This document shows, in pieces, positions 15,800 to 24,591 of a DNA stretch of 35,374 nt. Below the pieces are notes generated by a model, which was not told the DNA's origin, searched no databases, and saw only the letters and a program-made list of their open reading frames with translations. The position numbers and the translations under genes are program-made. The stretch comes from Niallia nealsonii (GTDB lineage Bacteria; Bacillota; Bacilli; Bacillales; Cytobacillaceae), in NCBI RefSeq assembly GCF_002835805.1, contig NZ_PISE01000071.1:1-35374 (forward strand). The letters are read 5' to 3'. Every line of letters starts with the position of its first letter. Within the stretch, counting starts at the first letter, position 1.

Positions 15800-17203
15800 A
15801 TGATGGAAATCACACCAGGTTTGGAATACAAAAGCAATAAACCACTATATATGCAGCTGGCCGATTATATCAAACAAGAAATATTAGCTGGCAAAATTAA
15901 ATCACAAGAAAAATTGCCTTCCAAAAGAAGATTATCTAATCACCTTGGTTTAAGCCTCAATACTATTCAATCAGCTTATGATCAATTAAAAGCAGAAGGA
16001 TTTATAGAAAGCAGACCTCGCAAAGGTTTATATGTAATAAAACTTGAAGATGACATAATGGCTAATCAAGAATATTCTCGAAACTATGAGAAAAAGAGTG
16101 AAAACGTCCAAACAAATATTAAAATTGATTTCCATTCAGGCAAAATCGATTTAAAACAGTTTCCTTATTCTATATGGAGAAAGTTAACTGTTCAATCTTT
16201 ATATGAAGATCAAGGGGACTTATTTTATACGGGAAATCCTCAAGGAGAACTGGAACTTCGCAAGCAAATATCCGCACATTTATTTGCATCAAGGGGTGTC
16301 AGATGCTCCTCTGATCAAATTATTATTGGAGCAGGTACTCAAGTGCTGATGGGCATGTTATGTTTGCTGATTGGAAAAAATCATACTTTTGCCCTGGAGA
16401 ATCCCGGTTTTCATCGAACAAGGGTAGTACTGCAGGATGTAGGTGCATCTATTATCTCTATTCCCCTTGATAAGAATGGAATAGAGATAAACCATTTAAC
16501 AAATACGAAGGCGAATGCAGTGTATGTTACACCATCTCATCAATTTCCTTATGGTATGGTAATGCCAATTTCGCGCAGATTGGAGTTATTAAAATGGGCT
16601 GAAGAACGAAATGGTTATATCATAGAAGATGATTATGATGGAGAATATCGTTATAAAGGAAAACCTATTCCATCTTTACAAGGATTGGATGCAAAAGGAA
16701 GGGTTATTTATCTAGGAACATTTTCCAAGTCTTTGATTCCATCTATCCGTATAAGCTACATGGTGCTGCCCCAATCCCTGATAAAAAAATACAAAGAGAA
16801 TTTTACCATTTATAAGCAGACAGCTTCTCGTCTTCATCAAGATACTTTATATCGCTTTATGAAAGATAGACATTGGCAAACACATTTAAACAAAATGAGG
16901 ACGCTTTATCGAAAAAAACATAAGGTTTTAATAGTTTCTGTAAAAAGATATTTAGGGGATAAGGTAAAAATAATTGGAGAAAATGCAGGACTGCATATCG
17001 TTTTGGAAGTGAAAAACGGGATGGAAGAAGATATGCTGATCCAGATGGCATTAGATACTGGTGTAAAAGTATATCCAATATCTGTCTATCATGATACGTA
17101 TATAAAAAAAGACAATGCTCATATTTTAATAGGGTTTGGCGGATTATCAGAGTCAGAGATTGATGCAGGAATTCGGCTGTTAAAAGAAGCGTGGAATTTT
17201 TAG
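15800..17203 (+). CDS. MocR/PdxR-type transcriptional regulator (GntR HTH fused to aminotransferase-like domain)
   Basis: 467 aa from ATG 15800; a TTG at 15779 is also in frame, but it has no ribosome site, whereas GAGAGGGAAG precedes 15800. Residues 15-80 are a GntR winged helix (KPLYMQLADYIKQEIL, LPSKRRLSNHLGLSLNTIQSAYDQL, FIESRPRKGLYV). The rest is a fold-type I aminotransferase domain with PLP-type residues D278 in IIEDDYDGEYRY and K310 in LGTFSKSL. MocR proteins sense PLP or amino compounds and often control a divergent gene, here the GNAT acetyltransferase. It is not obviously PdxR, since no pdxST genes are adjacent. Confidence 0.85.
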   Translation: MMEITPGLEYKSNKPLYMQLADYIKQEILAGKIKSQEKLPSKRRLSNHLGLSLNTIQSAYDQLKAEGFIESRPRKGLYVIKLEDDIMANQEYSRNYEKKSENVQTNIKIDFHSGKIDLKQFPYSIWRKLTVQSLYEDQGDLFYTGNPQGELELRKQISAHLFASRGVRCSSDQIIIGAGTQVLMGMLCLLIGKNHTFALENPGFHRTRVVLQDVGASIISIPLDKNGIEINHLTNTKANAVYVTPSHQFPYGMVMPISRRLELLKWAEERNGYIIEDDYDGEYRYKGKPIPSLQGLDAKGRVIYLGTFSKSLIPSIRISYMVLPQSLIKKYKENFTIYKQTASRLHQDTLYRFMKDRHWQTHLNKMRTLYRKKHKVLIVSVKRYLGDKVKIIGENAGLHIVLEVKNGMEEDMLIQMALDTGVKVYPISVYHDTYIKKDNAHILIGFGGLSESEIDAGIRLLKEAWNF

Positions 17204-17320
17204 AAGCATTGTTTAGACTTCCAATTTATTTGAAGCAAGAGTAAACAAAATAAAAGCAGGGTTTAACTACTTATTTAGAAGCGATGATGGAAATTAGCAT
17301 TTAGAGTGGATGTTGTATAA

Positions 17321-17539
17321 TTATCCAGATTCATTTTTGTAAAAAATCGAGCAGTAAGACTAGAAATAAAAGGCCATCTTACTGCATGTGCACTTGCTTT
17401 CCAAAATTCTGCTGATTCCATCGTATTGATTGTGAATAATCCACTTAAAAAAGAGCGGGAATCAGTATTGGAAATTCGAGGGGAATTCTATCAATTTGAT
17501 TTGAAGCCAGAATCTTTTAATAGAATTTTGTTGCAGTAG
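17321..17539 (+). pseudogene. C-terminal remnant of a GH30-type glycoside hydrolase
   Basis: A 73-codon open frame without a start ends in TAG at 17537. It reads FVKNRAVRLEIKG, then ALAFQNSADSIVLIVNN, then LEIRGEFYQFDLKPESFNRI. This matches the usual end of GH30 enzymes (FVKPGAVRI..., AFKNPDGSIVLVVVN..., LKPNSFTTI). About 400 upstream residues, including the catalytic barrel, are absent. It lies tail-to-tail with the AraC regulator at the edge of the glycan island. Confidence 0.6.
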
Positions 17540-17544
17540 TCGAT

Positions 17545-18732
17545 TTAAGATGTTTTTATGATAAAGCTATTTTTATATTGTTTTGGGGTGAGTCCTGTTA
17601 ACTTCTTAAAAACTTTTATAAAGTAGCTTTGGTCATGAAAATTTAGTACAGAGTATATTTCACTTACGCTAAGATCCGAATAGACAATAAGGTTTTTTGC
17701 CTCTTCAATTTTTTTGCGCTGAATAAAAGCTTTTAACGTCTCTCCTGTTTCTTCTTTAAATTTATTAGAAAGATAGGAGGGGCTAATATTTAATTGTTTG
17801 GCTATCACTTCTAATTTTAATTCTTCATATAAATGATTAAAAATATACTCTTGACATAAAAGGATGGTTTTTGTATAGTGCGACCGGTTCGCCTTCCTTA
17901 CTCGTTCCGTAAAGTCAATTAGGATTTCCTCTAATAGTTTATCAAGTGTTTGAATGCTATTTATTTCCTCAATATGCTGGATATAGGAATCACTTAAATT
18001 ATAAGCGATTTCTGGATACAGACCTCCTTCTATAGATGCCCTAGTTGCAAGAGTGATGCCCGTTATAAGAAAATTTTTTTTGTTTCTAAGGAGATCCTTT
18101 TTAGATAACGTTCCGTAAATTCCTTCTTGAGAATGAAGTTTAAAATAATAAAGCATTTTCTCTGGATTCCCTAATTGAATGCTCTGGAAAATTTTTTTTT
18201 CTGCAAGAAAAGAACTGTGATAGCTGCTATTCTCTCGCTGTTCCATAATTTTTAATTCAATAATATCAGGGGTTGGAGATGTATGTACATTTTCATTGTC
18301 CTGTTTGACTTGTGTTAGTGTCAAAGACTCCTGATAAAAAAGATGATGCAATAAAATTGCTGTGTTGAAAAGCGCGTTTGTATCGTAGGTTTTCTCAGTT
18401 TCTAATGGGATGGATAAGGTATGATCTAAAAAGTAGTTTTCGGCATTCGGCCATAAAAGGATTCTTTCCTCATTTTTTTCTGGATAAGGCAATAAAACAA
18501 CACAGTCATTTCGATTGTTTAGATAAACTAATTGAATGGGTTTTATCAGATTGATTGAAAAGAAATGGTCGAGTAATGTTTTCGGCAATTTTTTTTGTTC
18601 AATTAACGAAGAAGAGACAATGTTAAAAATCCTGGTTATTTCCTGGTTTTTTTTTATAAAAAATATTGGGATGTTTGTTGCATTGCGCACTAATTTGCAA
18701 GCGGTTTCAATAAATTCCGTTGGCCTTTTCAT
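17545..18732 (-). CDS. AraC-family transcriptional regulator
   Basis: About 395 aa. The C-terminal AraC HTH spans roughly residues 289-390, with both helices visible: LEVIAKQLNISPSYLSNKFKEETG and SDLSVSEIYSVLNFHDQSYFIKVFKKLTGLTPKQYK. The N-terminal 280 residues carry no domain I can name and probably sense ligand or partner. AAAGGAAA is nine bases before ATG 18732, so the in-frame TTG at 18735 is not needed. It is divergent from the sugar symporter and flanked by repeated operator-like sequences, so it is the likely local activator of the glycan genes. Confidence 0.85.
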   Translation of the reverse strand: MKRPTEFIETACKLVRNATNIPIFFIKKNQEITRIFNIVSSSLIEQKKLPKTLLDHFFSINLIKPIQLVYLNNRNDCVVLLPYPEKNEERILLWPNAENYFLDHTLSIPLETEKTYDTNALFNTAILLHHLFYQESLTLTQVKQDNENVHTSPTPDIIELKIMEQRENSSYHSSFLAEKKIFQSIQLGNPEKMLYYFKLHSQEGIYGTLSKKDLLRNKKNFLITGITLATRASIEGGLYPEIAYNLSDSYIQHIEEINSIQTLDKLLEEILIDFTERVRKANRSHYTKTILLCQEYIFNHLYEELKLEVIAKQLNISPSYLSNKFKEETGETLKAFIQRKKIEEAKNLIVYSDLSVSEIYSVLNFHDQSYFIKVFKKLTGLTPKQYKNSFIIKTS

Positions 18733-18825
18733 CAAATTATTTCCTTTCCAAATAAATAATAAAAAATTACTATTTTCCCTTAAATATTACCATGAATTAG
18801 CAAAAAATCAATTTATACTGTAAAT

Positions 18826-18841
18826 AAATAAAACGCTTTCT
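18826..18841. promoter_or_regulatory. cre-like/operator 16-mer, copy 1
   Basis: AAATAAAACGCTTTCT occurs here and, identically, at 19033-19048. The reverse strand matches about 11 of 14 positions of the CcpA cre consensus TGWAANCGNTNWCA. It lies 48 bases before the start of a broken small gene and in the divergent region of the AraC regulator. Confidence 0.5.
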
Positions 18842-18888
18842 AAAAAATGGCGATTGTTGGAATGAAAAAGCAAAGGAGGTTGACAAAG

Positions 18889-19011
18889 ATGAATTAAAAT
18901 GAGTGCCTATTTAATAACAGAAGATTTACTTTTTCGATCTATGCATCAACTGATTTAACTTGCAGCTTTTCTTTTGATGAGAAAACAGAAAAAGTGGTTT
19001 TCTACCAATAG
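18889..19011 (+). pseudogene. Small ORF with a strong ribosome site but TAA at codon 3
   Basis: AAAGGAGGT (18872-18880) is ideally spaced from ATG 18889, but the frame reads Met-Asn-stop. Beyond that TAA the same frame stays open for 37 more codons (with RFTFSIYASTDLTCSFSFDE and EKVVFYQ) to TAG at 19009. One AAA/CAA/GAA to TAA change would explain it. The product is not recognised; it may be the N-terminus of a lost glycan gene. Confidence 0.4.
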
Positions 19012-19032
19012 AATTTTGTTAATTGGCTATCT

Positions 19033-19048
19033 AAATAAAACGCTTTCT
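19033..19048. promoter_or_regulatory. cre-like/operator 16-mer, copy 2
   Basis: This is an exact second copy of the 16-mer at 18826, about 180 bases upstream of the symporter gene. It is either a CcpA site or a site for the AraC-type regulator. Confidence 0.5.
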
Positions 19049-19195
19049 GTTTTTGTGATCTATTATCCTGTTAATTTAGAAATCTAGATCAGCAATCCAT
19101 TGTTTAATCATGAAATCTGCTGTACTGATTAAATGGAAATGCTTAATTTGAACACATTTTTATAGTTATGATTGATTTATTAAAAATAGAAAAAA

Positions 19196-19209
19196 TGAAA
19201 GCGTTTTTA
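19196..19209 (+). promoter_or_regulatory. cre site upstream of the sugar symporter
   Basis: TGAAAGCGTTTTTA matches 13 of 14 positions of the cre consensus TGWAANCGNTNWCA. It lies just ahead of the ribosome site of the symporter gene, a position suited to CcpA roadblock repression. Confidence 0.7.
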
Positions 19210-19229
19210 ATACTTAAGGAGGGAATACC

Positions 19230-20618
19230 ATGGCATTAAGAGCACAAGATTTCAAAAGTATAGACCAAAATGCAAAATTAAATCAAAAAATGTCCTTATT
19301 AGAAAAAGTTAGTTATGGTTTAGGAGATACAGGATCAAACTTAATTTATACAGTTATTACCACATACTTAACATTTTACTTTACAGATGTCTATGGACTC
19401 GGAGCTGCGGCTGTCGGTACGTTAATGCTTGTGGCAAGATTTGTAGATATGATTGATAGTCCAATTTTTGGAATTTTAATAGATAAGACAAATACTAGAT
19501 GGGGAAAATCAAGACCATGGATCTTATGGTCAAGTGTTCCATTTACAATTGTTTCCATCCTTCTTTTTATGGGACCAGAATTAAACGCATCTGGCAAAGT
19601 GGCCTATGCTTACGTCTTTTATATTGCAGCAAATGTGTTATATGCAGCTGTGAATAATCCATTAACAACCATGCTTCCAAGTATGTCAAGCAATGTTCAG
19701 GAAAGAACAGTGGCCAATGTATTTCGTATGTTTGGCGGACAGTTGGGTGGATTGATTGTTAACTTGACTTTATTGCCCCTTGTTGCTTATTTTGGTGCTG
19801 GCAATCAGCAAAAAGGTTTTTTTTATACAATGACACTTTTTTCCATTATTGGCTTAATCTTATTTTTTGTTACATTCTTTAACACAAAAGAACGTGTACA
19901 AAATATTTCCGGCGACCAATCTATTCCTGTTAAAGAAAGTCTAAAAGCTATTAAAGGAAATCGTCCATGGTATGCTGTTTCCTTATTGGGTATCGTTTTC
20001 TTTATGCTGTATATAATGAAAATGTCTGCAGGAATTTATTATATTACTTATAATGTCGGCAAACCGGAAATCATTTCTATTGTAAACACCCTTGCAATGT
20101 GTTCACTTGTCGGTATTTTAGCAGTACCATTTTTAACGAAAAAATTTAGTAAAGTAGCATTAATTAATGCTGGAATTTTTATTAATATCGTTGGTCAAAT
20201 AATCATTTTAATTGGCGGACAAAGCGTCCCAATGATTATGGCCGGAACAATAGTTGGAGCAATTGGTTTGGGATTTCCAGCTGCATTACTGTTTACTTTA
20301 ATGGCAGATACTGTTGACTATGGAGAATGGAAAACGGGAGTACGTGCTCAAGGAATTCTGGTATCTGCTGCCGGAATTGGAATTAAATTAGGTTCTGGTC
20401 TTGGCGGTGCCATTCCAGCTTGGCTGCTTGCTGCGGGAGGATATGTTGCCAATCAACAGCAAACGGAATCAGCACTTAAAATGATAGCGCTTAACTATAT
20501 TTGGCTGCCAATTTTCCTTAGCATTTTATCTATCGCCATTATGACCTTTATCTATAAATGGGAAAAACCGCATCATGAAATCATTGCGGAATTGGAAGCT
20601 AGAAGGGCACAGAAGTAA
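19230..20618 (+). CDS. GPH-family (MFS) glycoside/pentoside symporter
   Basis: 462 aa and about 12 hydrophobic segments, glycoside-pentoside-hexuronide:cation symporter family (YicJ/XynP/MelB-like). Typical features are EKVSYGLGDTGSNLIY at the N-terminus, FVDMIDSPIFGILIDKTNTRWGKSRPWI, and DTVDYGEWKTGVRAQG in the C-terminal half. AAGGAGG precedes the ATG. It should import an oligosaccharide or glycoside with a cation. Its neighbours (AraC regulator, GH42, ROK, GH78-like, GH51) suggest an arabinose- or galactose-containing plant oligosaccharide. It is preceded by a cre site and followed by its own terminator. Confidence 0.9.
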   Translation: MALRAQDFKSIDQNAKLNQKMSLLEKVSYGLGDTGSNLIYTVITTYLTFYFTDVYGLGAAAVGTLMLVARFVDMIDSPIFGILIDKTNTRWGKSRPWILWSSVPFTIVSILLFMGPELNASGKVAYAYVFYIAANVLYAAVNNPLTTMLPSMSSNVQERTVANVFRMFGGQLGGLIVNLTLLPLVAYFGAGNQQKGFFYTMTLFSIIGLILFFVTFFNTKERVQNISGDQSIPVKESLKAIKGNRPWYAVSLLGIVFFMLYIMKMSAGIYYITYNVGKPEIISIVNTLAMCSLVGILAVPFLTKKFSKVALINAGIFINIVGQIIILIGGQSVPMIMAGTIVGAIGLGFPAALLFTLMADTVDYGEWKTGVRAQGILVSAAGIGIKLGSGLGGAIPAWLLAAGGYVANQQQTESALKMIALNYIWLPIFLSILSIAIMTFIYKWEKPHHEIIAELEARRAQK

Positions 20619-20632
20619 TGTGATAAGACAAC

Positions 20633-20680
20633 GAAGATGGAGCTGTTCTTAATTGAGAGCGGATTCACCTTCTTTTTTTT
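20633..20680 (+). terminator. Terminator after the symporter gene
   Basis: GAAGATGGAGCTGTTCTT folds on GAGAGCGGATTCACCTTC with several G-T pairs, followed by TTTTTTTT. It separates the symporter from the GH42 pseudogene, which has its own promoter-like region. Confidence 0.65.
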
Positions 20681-20753
20681 ATAATGGCAATTAATTGTTT
20701 TTTACCATTTTTCTTAAAAAAACACCATAAATTTTTTTTGAAAAAAACTATAC

Positions 20754-20776
20754 TATAATCAAATAAAGCGTTTTCT
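20754..20776 (+). promoter_or_regulatory. -10 box and cre-like site before the GH42 gene
   Basis: A perfect TATAAT (20754-20759) is followed by ATAAAGCGTTTTCT (20763-20776), about 11/14 to the cre consensus. The ribosome site GAGGAG lies seven bases further on. The -35 is poor, consistent with an activator-dependent promoter. Confidence 0.5.
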
Positions 20777-20793
20777 TTGGTAGAGGAGTAGAT

Positions 20794-22749
20794 ATGGTGG
20801 CAAACCAACTATTATATGGGGTAGCTTATGATGATATATGCCTTATGAAAGATTAGAAGAAGACATAAGGATGATGAAAGATGCTGGAATCAATACTGTT
20901 CGAATAGCCGAATCCACTTGGAGTACCCATGAACCGCAAAATGGGGTATTTGATTTTGCTTCTATAGACCGGGTACTGGAAGCTATGCATAAAGCAGATA
21001 TAAAAGTGATTATCGGAACTCCTACTTATGCGGTGCCTACATGGCTTGTTAAACAGTATCCAGATGTTCTTGCTACTACAGGGAATGGCCCAGGTAAATA
21101 TGGTGCCAGACAAATTATGGATATTATCAATCCTGTTTACTTATTTCATGCAGAACGCATTATTCGAAAACTAATCCATCACGTAAAAGATCATCCGGCT
21201 GTTATTGGCTACCAGGTGGATAATGAAACAAAACATTACGGGACAGCAGGGGGAAATGTTCAATTTCAATTTGTGAAGTATCTGAAAGAGAAATTTGCCA
21301 CAGTAGAAGAATTGAATAAGGCATTCGGTTTATCTTATTAGAGCAATCGCATTAACAGCTGGGAAGATACTCCTTCTATGGTTGGGACAATCAATGGCAG
21401 CCTTGGTTCTGAGTTTGCTAAATTTCAGTGGAAGATAGTTACAGACTTTTTGACCTGGCAAGTAAGTATCGTCAAAGAATATAGTCAGCCGCATCAATTT
21501 GTAACTCATAATTTTGATTTTGAGTCGAGGGGACATTCCTATGGCATTCAGCCCGATGTCGACCATTTTGAGGCAGCTAAATCGATGGATATTACAGGTG
21601 TGGATGTGTACCATCCATTTCAAAATTTATTGACCGGCATAGAAATCTCTTTTTGCGGTGATATAGCTCCTTCTACCAAACAAGCAAACTACTTTGTTTT
21701 AGAAACCGAAGCGCAGGCTTTTAAAAATTGGACACCTTATCCAGGACAGTTGCGCTTTCAAGCATATATCAATCTTGCATCAGGGGCAGATATGGTTGCC
21801 TATTGGCACTGGCATTCGATTCATCATTCGGCTGAAACGTATTGGAAAGGGCTGCTTAGCCATGATTTTAAACCTAATTCTGTCTACAATGAGGCAAAAA
21901 TAATGGGAGCCGAAATGAAGGAATTATCATCCCACCTTGTGCACTTAAAGAAACAGAATAAAGTGGCTTTTGTTATAAGCAATGAAAGCTATACAAGCAT
22001 CAATTGGTTTCCATTTGCTGAGGACAAAAACTATAACGATATATTCAGACGCTTGTATGATGAAATGTATAAGATGAATATGGAAGGCGATATTATTAAT
22101 CCTTGCTGTACGAATATAAAAGATTATGATTTGTTAATTGTTCCAACACTTTATACAGTAAATGATGTATTTTTGCATGAGTTGAATAATTATGGCAGCA
22201 ATGGTGGACATATAGTTTATACGTTTAAGAGTGGTTTCACAAATGAAAATGTCCAAGTACGAACTACAATCCAACCAGGAATTATTTCAAAAGCCTGTGG
22301 AGTGGAATACAGTTTGTTTGTGGAATCTGGGCAAACTGGTTTAAAGGGTTCCTTGCTTCAAATAGATTCGATGGAAAGTCCTGTAAATGACTGGATGGAA
22401 TTGCTGAACTCTACAACGGCAGAGGTTTTGGCTTATTATGAACATCCTCATTGGGGAGATTATGCAGCAATTACTCATAACCACTATGGGAAAGGCACTG
22501 CTACCTACATCGGGTTCTTTCCAAGCGAGGAGGTAGTTAAAAAAGTGATAGAGTTTGTTATCGGTAACATACCTTCTATAGAAAAAGAAGAATATTCATT
22601 CCCCATTATTATAAAAAAAGGAAAAAATCAATCTGGAAGTGGTTAGCTACCCATATTCATCAGGTAGAGAATTAATCACAAAAAAAGAAGTTCTGACAGA
22701 CGATACACTCGAACTTCAACCTTGGAGCGTAGCAATTATCGAATCATAA
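20794..22749 (+). pseudogene. GH42 beta-galactosidase, broken by two frameshifts and one nonsense codon
   Basis: The full GH42 enzyme (about 650 codons) can be followed. MVANQLLYGVAY starts at ATG 20794, and one base is lost near 20834. MPYERLEEDIRMMKDAGINT continues from 20838 with the acid/base region GYQVDNE. At 21339 an in-frame TAG replaces the Trp of the family's YWSNRINSWED. The frame stays open to a second shift near 22630, after which SYPYSSGRELI and ELQPWSVAIIES run to TAA at 22747. The nucleophile region YFVLETEAQAF is kept. It would have released terminal galactose or arabinose from oligosaccharides. Two indels plus a substitution argue for real decay rather than one sequencing slip. 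Confidence 0.88.
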
Positions 22750-22798
22750 TTTTTGTGAACGAACGGAAAAATAATTCAAATAGATTAGGAGAATATGT

Positions 22799-23704
22799 AT
22801 GTATTTAGTAATTGATATAGGAGGCACCTTTGTCAAATTTGCGTTGATGGATGGAGCTGGAAATATTTTGACTAAGGGAAAACAGCGGACGCCAACAGCC
22901 AATTTAACGGAATTTAAAAATAAGCTTCACTCCATTATTGAAAACCATGATTTATCTTCGGTTAAAGGGATTGCCCTCAGCTGTCCTGGAACGATAGATG
23001 TCGATACAGGCATGATTTATTATGGCGGGTCCTTTCCCTTTTTGCATGAAGTGAATCTGGCAAAGGAATTGGAAGAGAAGTACGGGAAGGATGTATCTAT
23101 TGATAATGATGGAAAGTGTGCAGCATTAGCCGAATTATGGCTTGGAAGTGTAAAGGATGCCAAAGATTCTATTGTTTTAATTCTTGGAAGTGGAATAGGA
23201 GGAGGCATCATTATTAATGGCAAACTTCATCGTGGAGTTAATCTCTCTGCTGGTGAAGTAAGTTATGTGATGAGTCAAATGAATCCAATAACAAAAGAAG
23301 GAAAGTTTTTTGCATATGATTGTTCTGCTGTTCAAATGGTTCGCCGTATTGCAGAAATCAAAAATTTAGAAGATGCAACAGATGGAGAAGGGGCATTTGA
23401 GTATATAAAGCAAGGCGATGAAGAAGCGAATGCTATTTTTAATAAATATTGCATTTACTTAGCAACACAAATATTTAATCTGCAATATATTTTAGATCCT
23501 GAAATTATTGCAATTGGCGGCGGGATAAGTGCTCAGCCTATTTTGCATGATCGAATTCAGTGGGCACTTTCGGAAGTGAAAAAGGCGAACCCATTGCATA
23601 TAGCAAATCCAAATGTTATGGGTTGTAAGTTTCAAAATGATGCCAACCTTTATGGAGCGCTTTACCACTTTTTTACCACTAAAAATAATGAATTTGTGGG
23701 CTGA
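22799..23704 (+). CDS. ROK-family sugar kinase (BglK-like)
   Basis: 301 aa. The N-terminal phosphate-binding loop is DIGGTFVKFALMD. The catalytic-site region is SIDNDGKCAALAELWLGS and the ROK signature is GSGIGGGIIINGKLHRG. The GE.S region AGEVSYVM follows, but the zinc motif CxCGxxGC of many ROK kinases is absent, as in BglK-type beta-glucoside kinases. AGGAG precedes the ATG. It probably phosphorylates a sugar released by the glycan hydrolases and seems intact although both neighbours are broken. Confidence 0.82.
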   Translation: MYLVIDIGGTFVKFALMDGAGNILTKGKQRTPTANLTEFKNKLHSIIENHDLSSVKGIALSCPGTIDVDTGMIYYGGSFPFLHEVNLAKELEEKYGKDVSIDNDGKCAALAELWLGSVKDAKDSIVLILGSGIGGGIIINGKLHRGVNLSAGEVSYVMSQMNPITKEGKFFAYDCSAVQMVRRIAEIKNLEDATDGEGAFEYIKQGDEEANAIFNKYCIYLATQIFNLQYILDPEIIAIGGGISAQPILHDRIQWALSEVKKANPLHIANPNVMGCKFQNDANLYGALYHFFTTKNNEFVG

Positions 23705-23710
23705 TTTTTA

Positions 23711-24541
23711 ATGAGTGAAATAACATTTCAAAAGCAAGAAAATAGAAAAATAATAACCAATGAATTCTTTCTCCAAAAAGCAGAAGAATTGCTGCCAATT
23801 TATTAATTAAGCCACATGTAATTGCTGATGATACATATCTAACAGACTATTCCTTTTTTTATGGACACGCTTGTGGACTATTATAATGAAACAAAAGATA
23901 AAGAGGTGTTGGAAGAACTATGGGCAATTGCTTTTAAACAAATTGAAAATGCACTTGGAGAATTAGATGTAAACTTTTTAATGAAGGGAAATAATTTTTT
24001 TTGCTTTTGTGGATTGGGCAGAAGGGCTAGAACATGAAACATCGGTTCAAGCTATTCTTATTTATGTGATGAAAAAAGCAGCTTTAATAGCTGAACAAGT
24101 TAATAAACAGGACCACTTATTGTTGGCTGAAAAAATAATTAAACTAGAAGAAGCGAGCAAGCAGCATCTGTGGGATTCCAATAAGCCCTTTTTGTAAGCG
24201 GTCCTAATAAACAGATCTCCTACGCAAGCCAAGTGTGGATGATTCTTGCAGGATTAGTAAGGACAGGACATCTTAAAAAGATTGCCTGAAGCAGGAGCAA
24301 TAGAGCCGTCGACTCCTTATGTGTATCATCATCTAGTGGAAGCATAGGTGAAAAAGAGCTTGCCACTGAAAAAATAAAGGCTTATTGGGGAGAAATGCTA
24401 AAAGATGGTGCCAATACCTTTTGGGAATTATATAATCCAAATGATAAAACGTTCTCACCATACGGCGGATATTTAATCAACAGCTATTGTCACGCATGGA
24501 GCTGTACACCGACATATTTAATCAGAAGATATGGTTTATAG
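23711..24541 (+). pseudogene. GH78-like (alpha-L-rhamnosidase-type) glycoside hydrolase, degraded
   Basis: Pieces in several frames follow the (alpha/alpha)6-barrel end of GH78-like enzymes: DTLVDYYNETKDKEVLEELW (about 23860), FVDWAEGLEHETSVQAILIY (24005), ISYASQVWMILAGLVRTG, PSTPYVYHHLVEA, then YWGEMLKDGANTFWELY and SPYGGYLINSYCHAWSCTP with stop at 24539. At least four frame changes are needed. The upstream half of a normal gene (over 600 codons) is missing after an ATG at 23711. Confidence 0.65.
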
Positions 24542-24591
24542 TATTTAAATCGGTTGAACATGAAGTCTATTTCCGTTTGGAGGTAATTAAG

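Noticed and set aside
24487-24591. N-terminal extension of the GH51 enzyme
   Set aside because: This segment is the out-of-frame end of the GH78-like remnant; the TTG at 24592 has a proper ribosome site.
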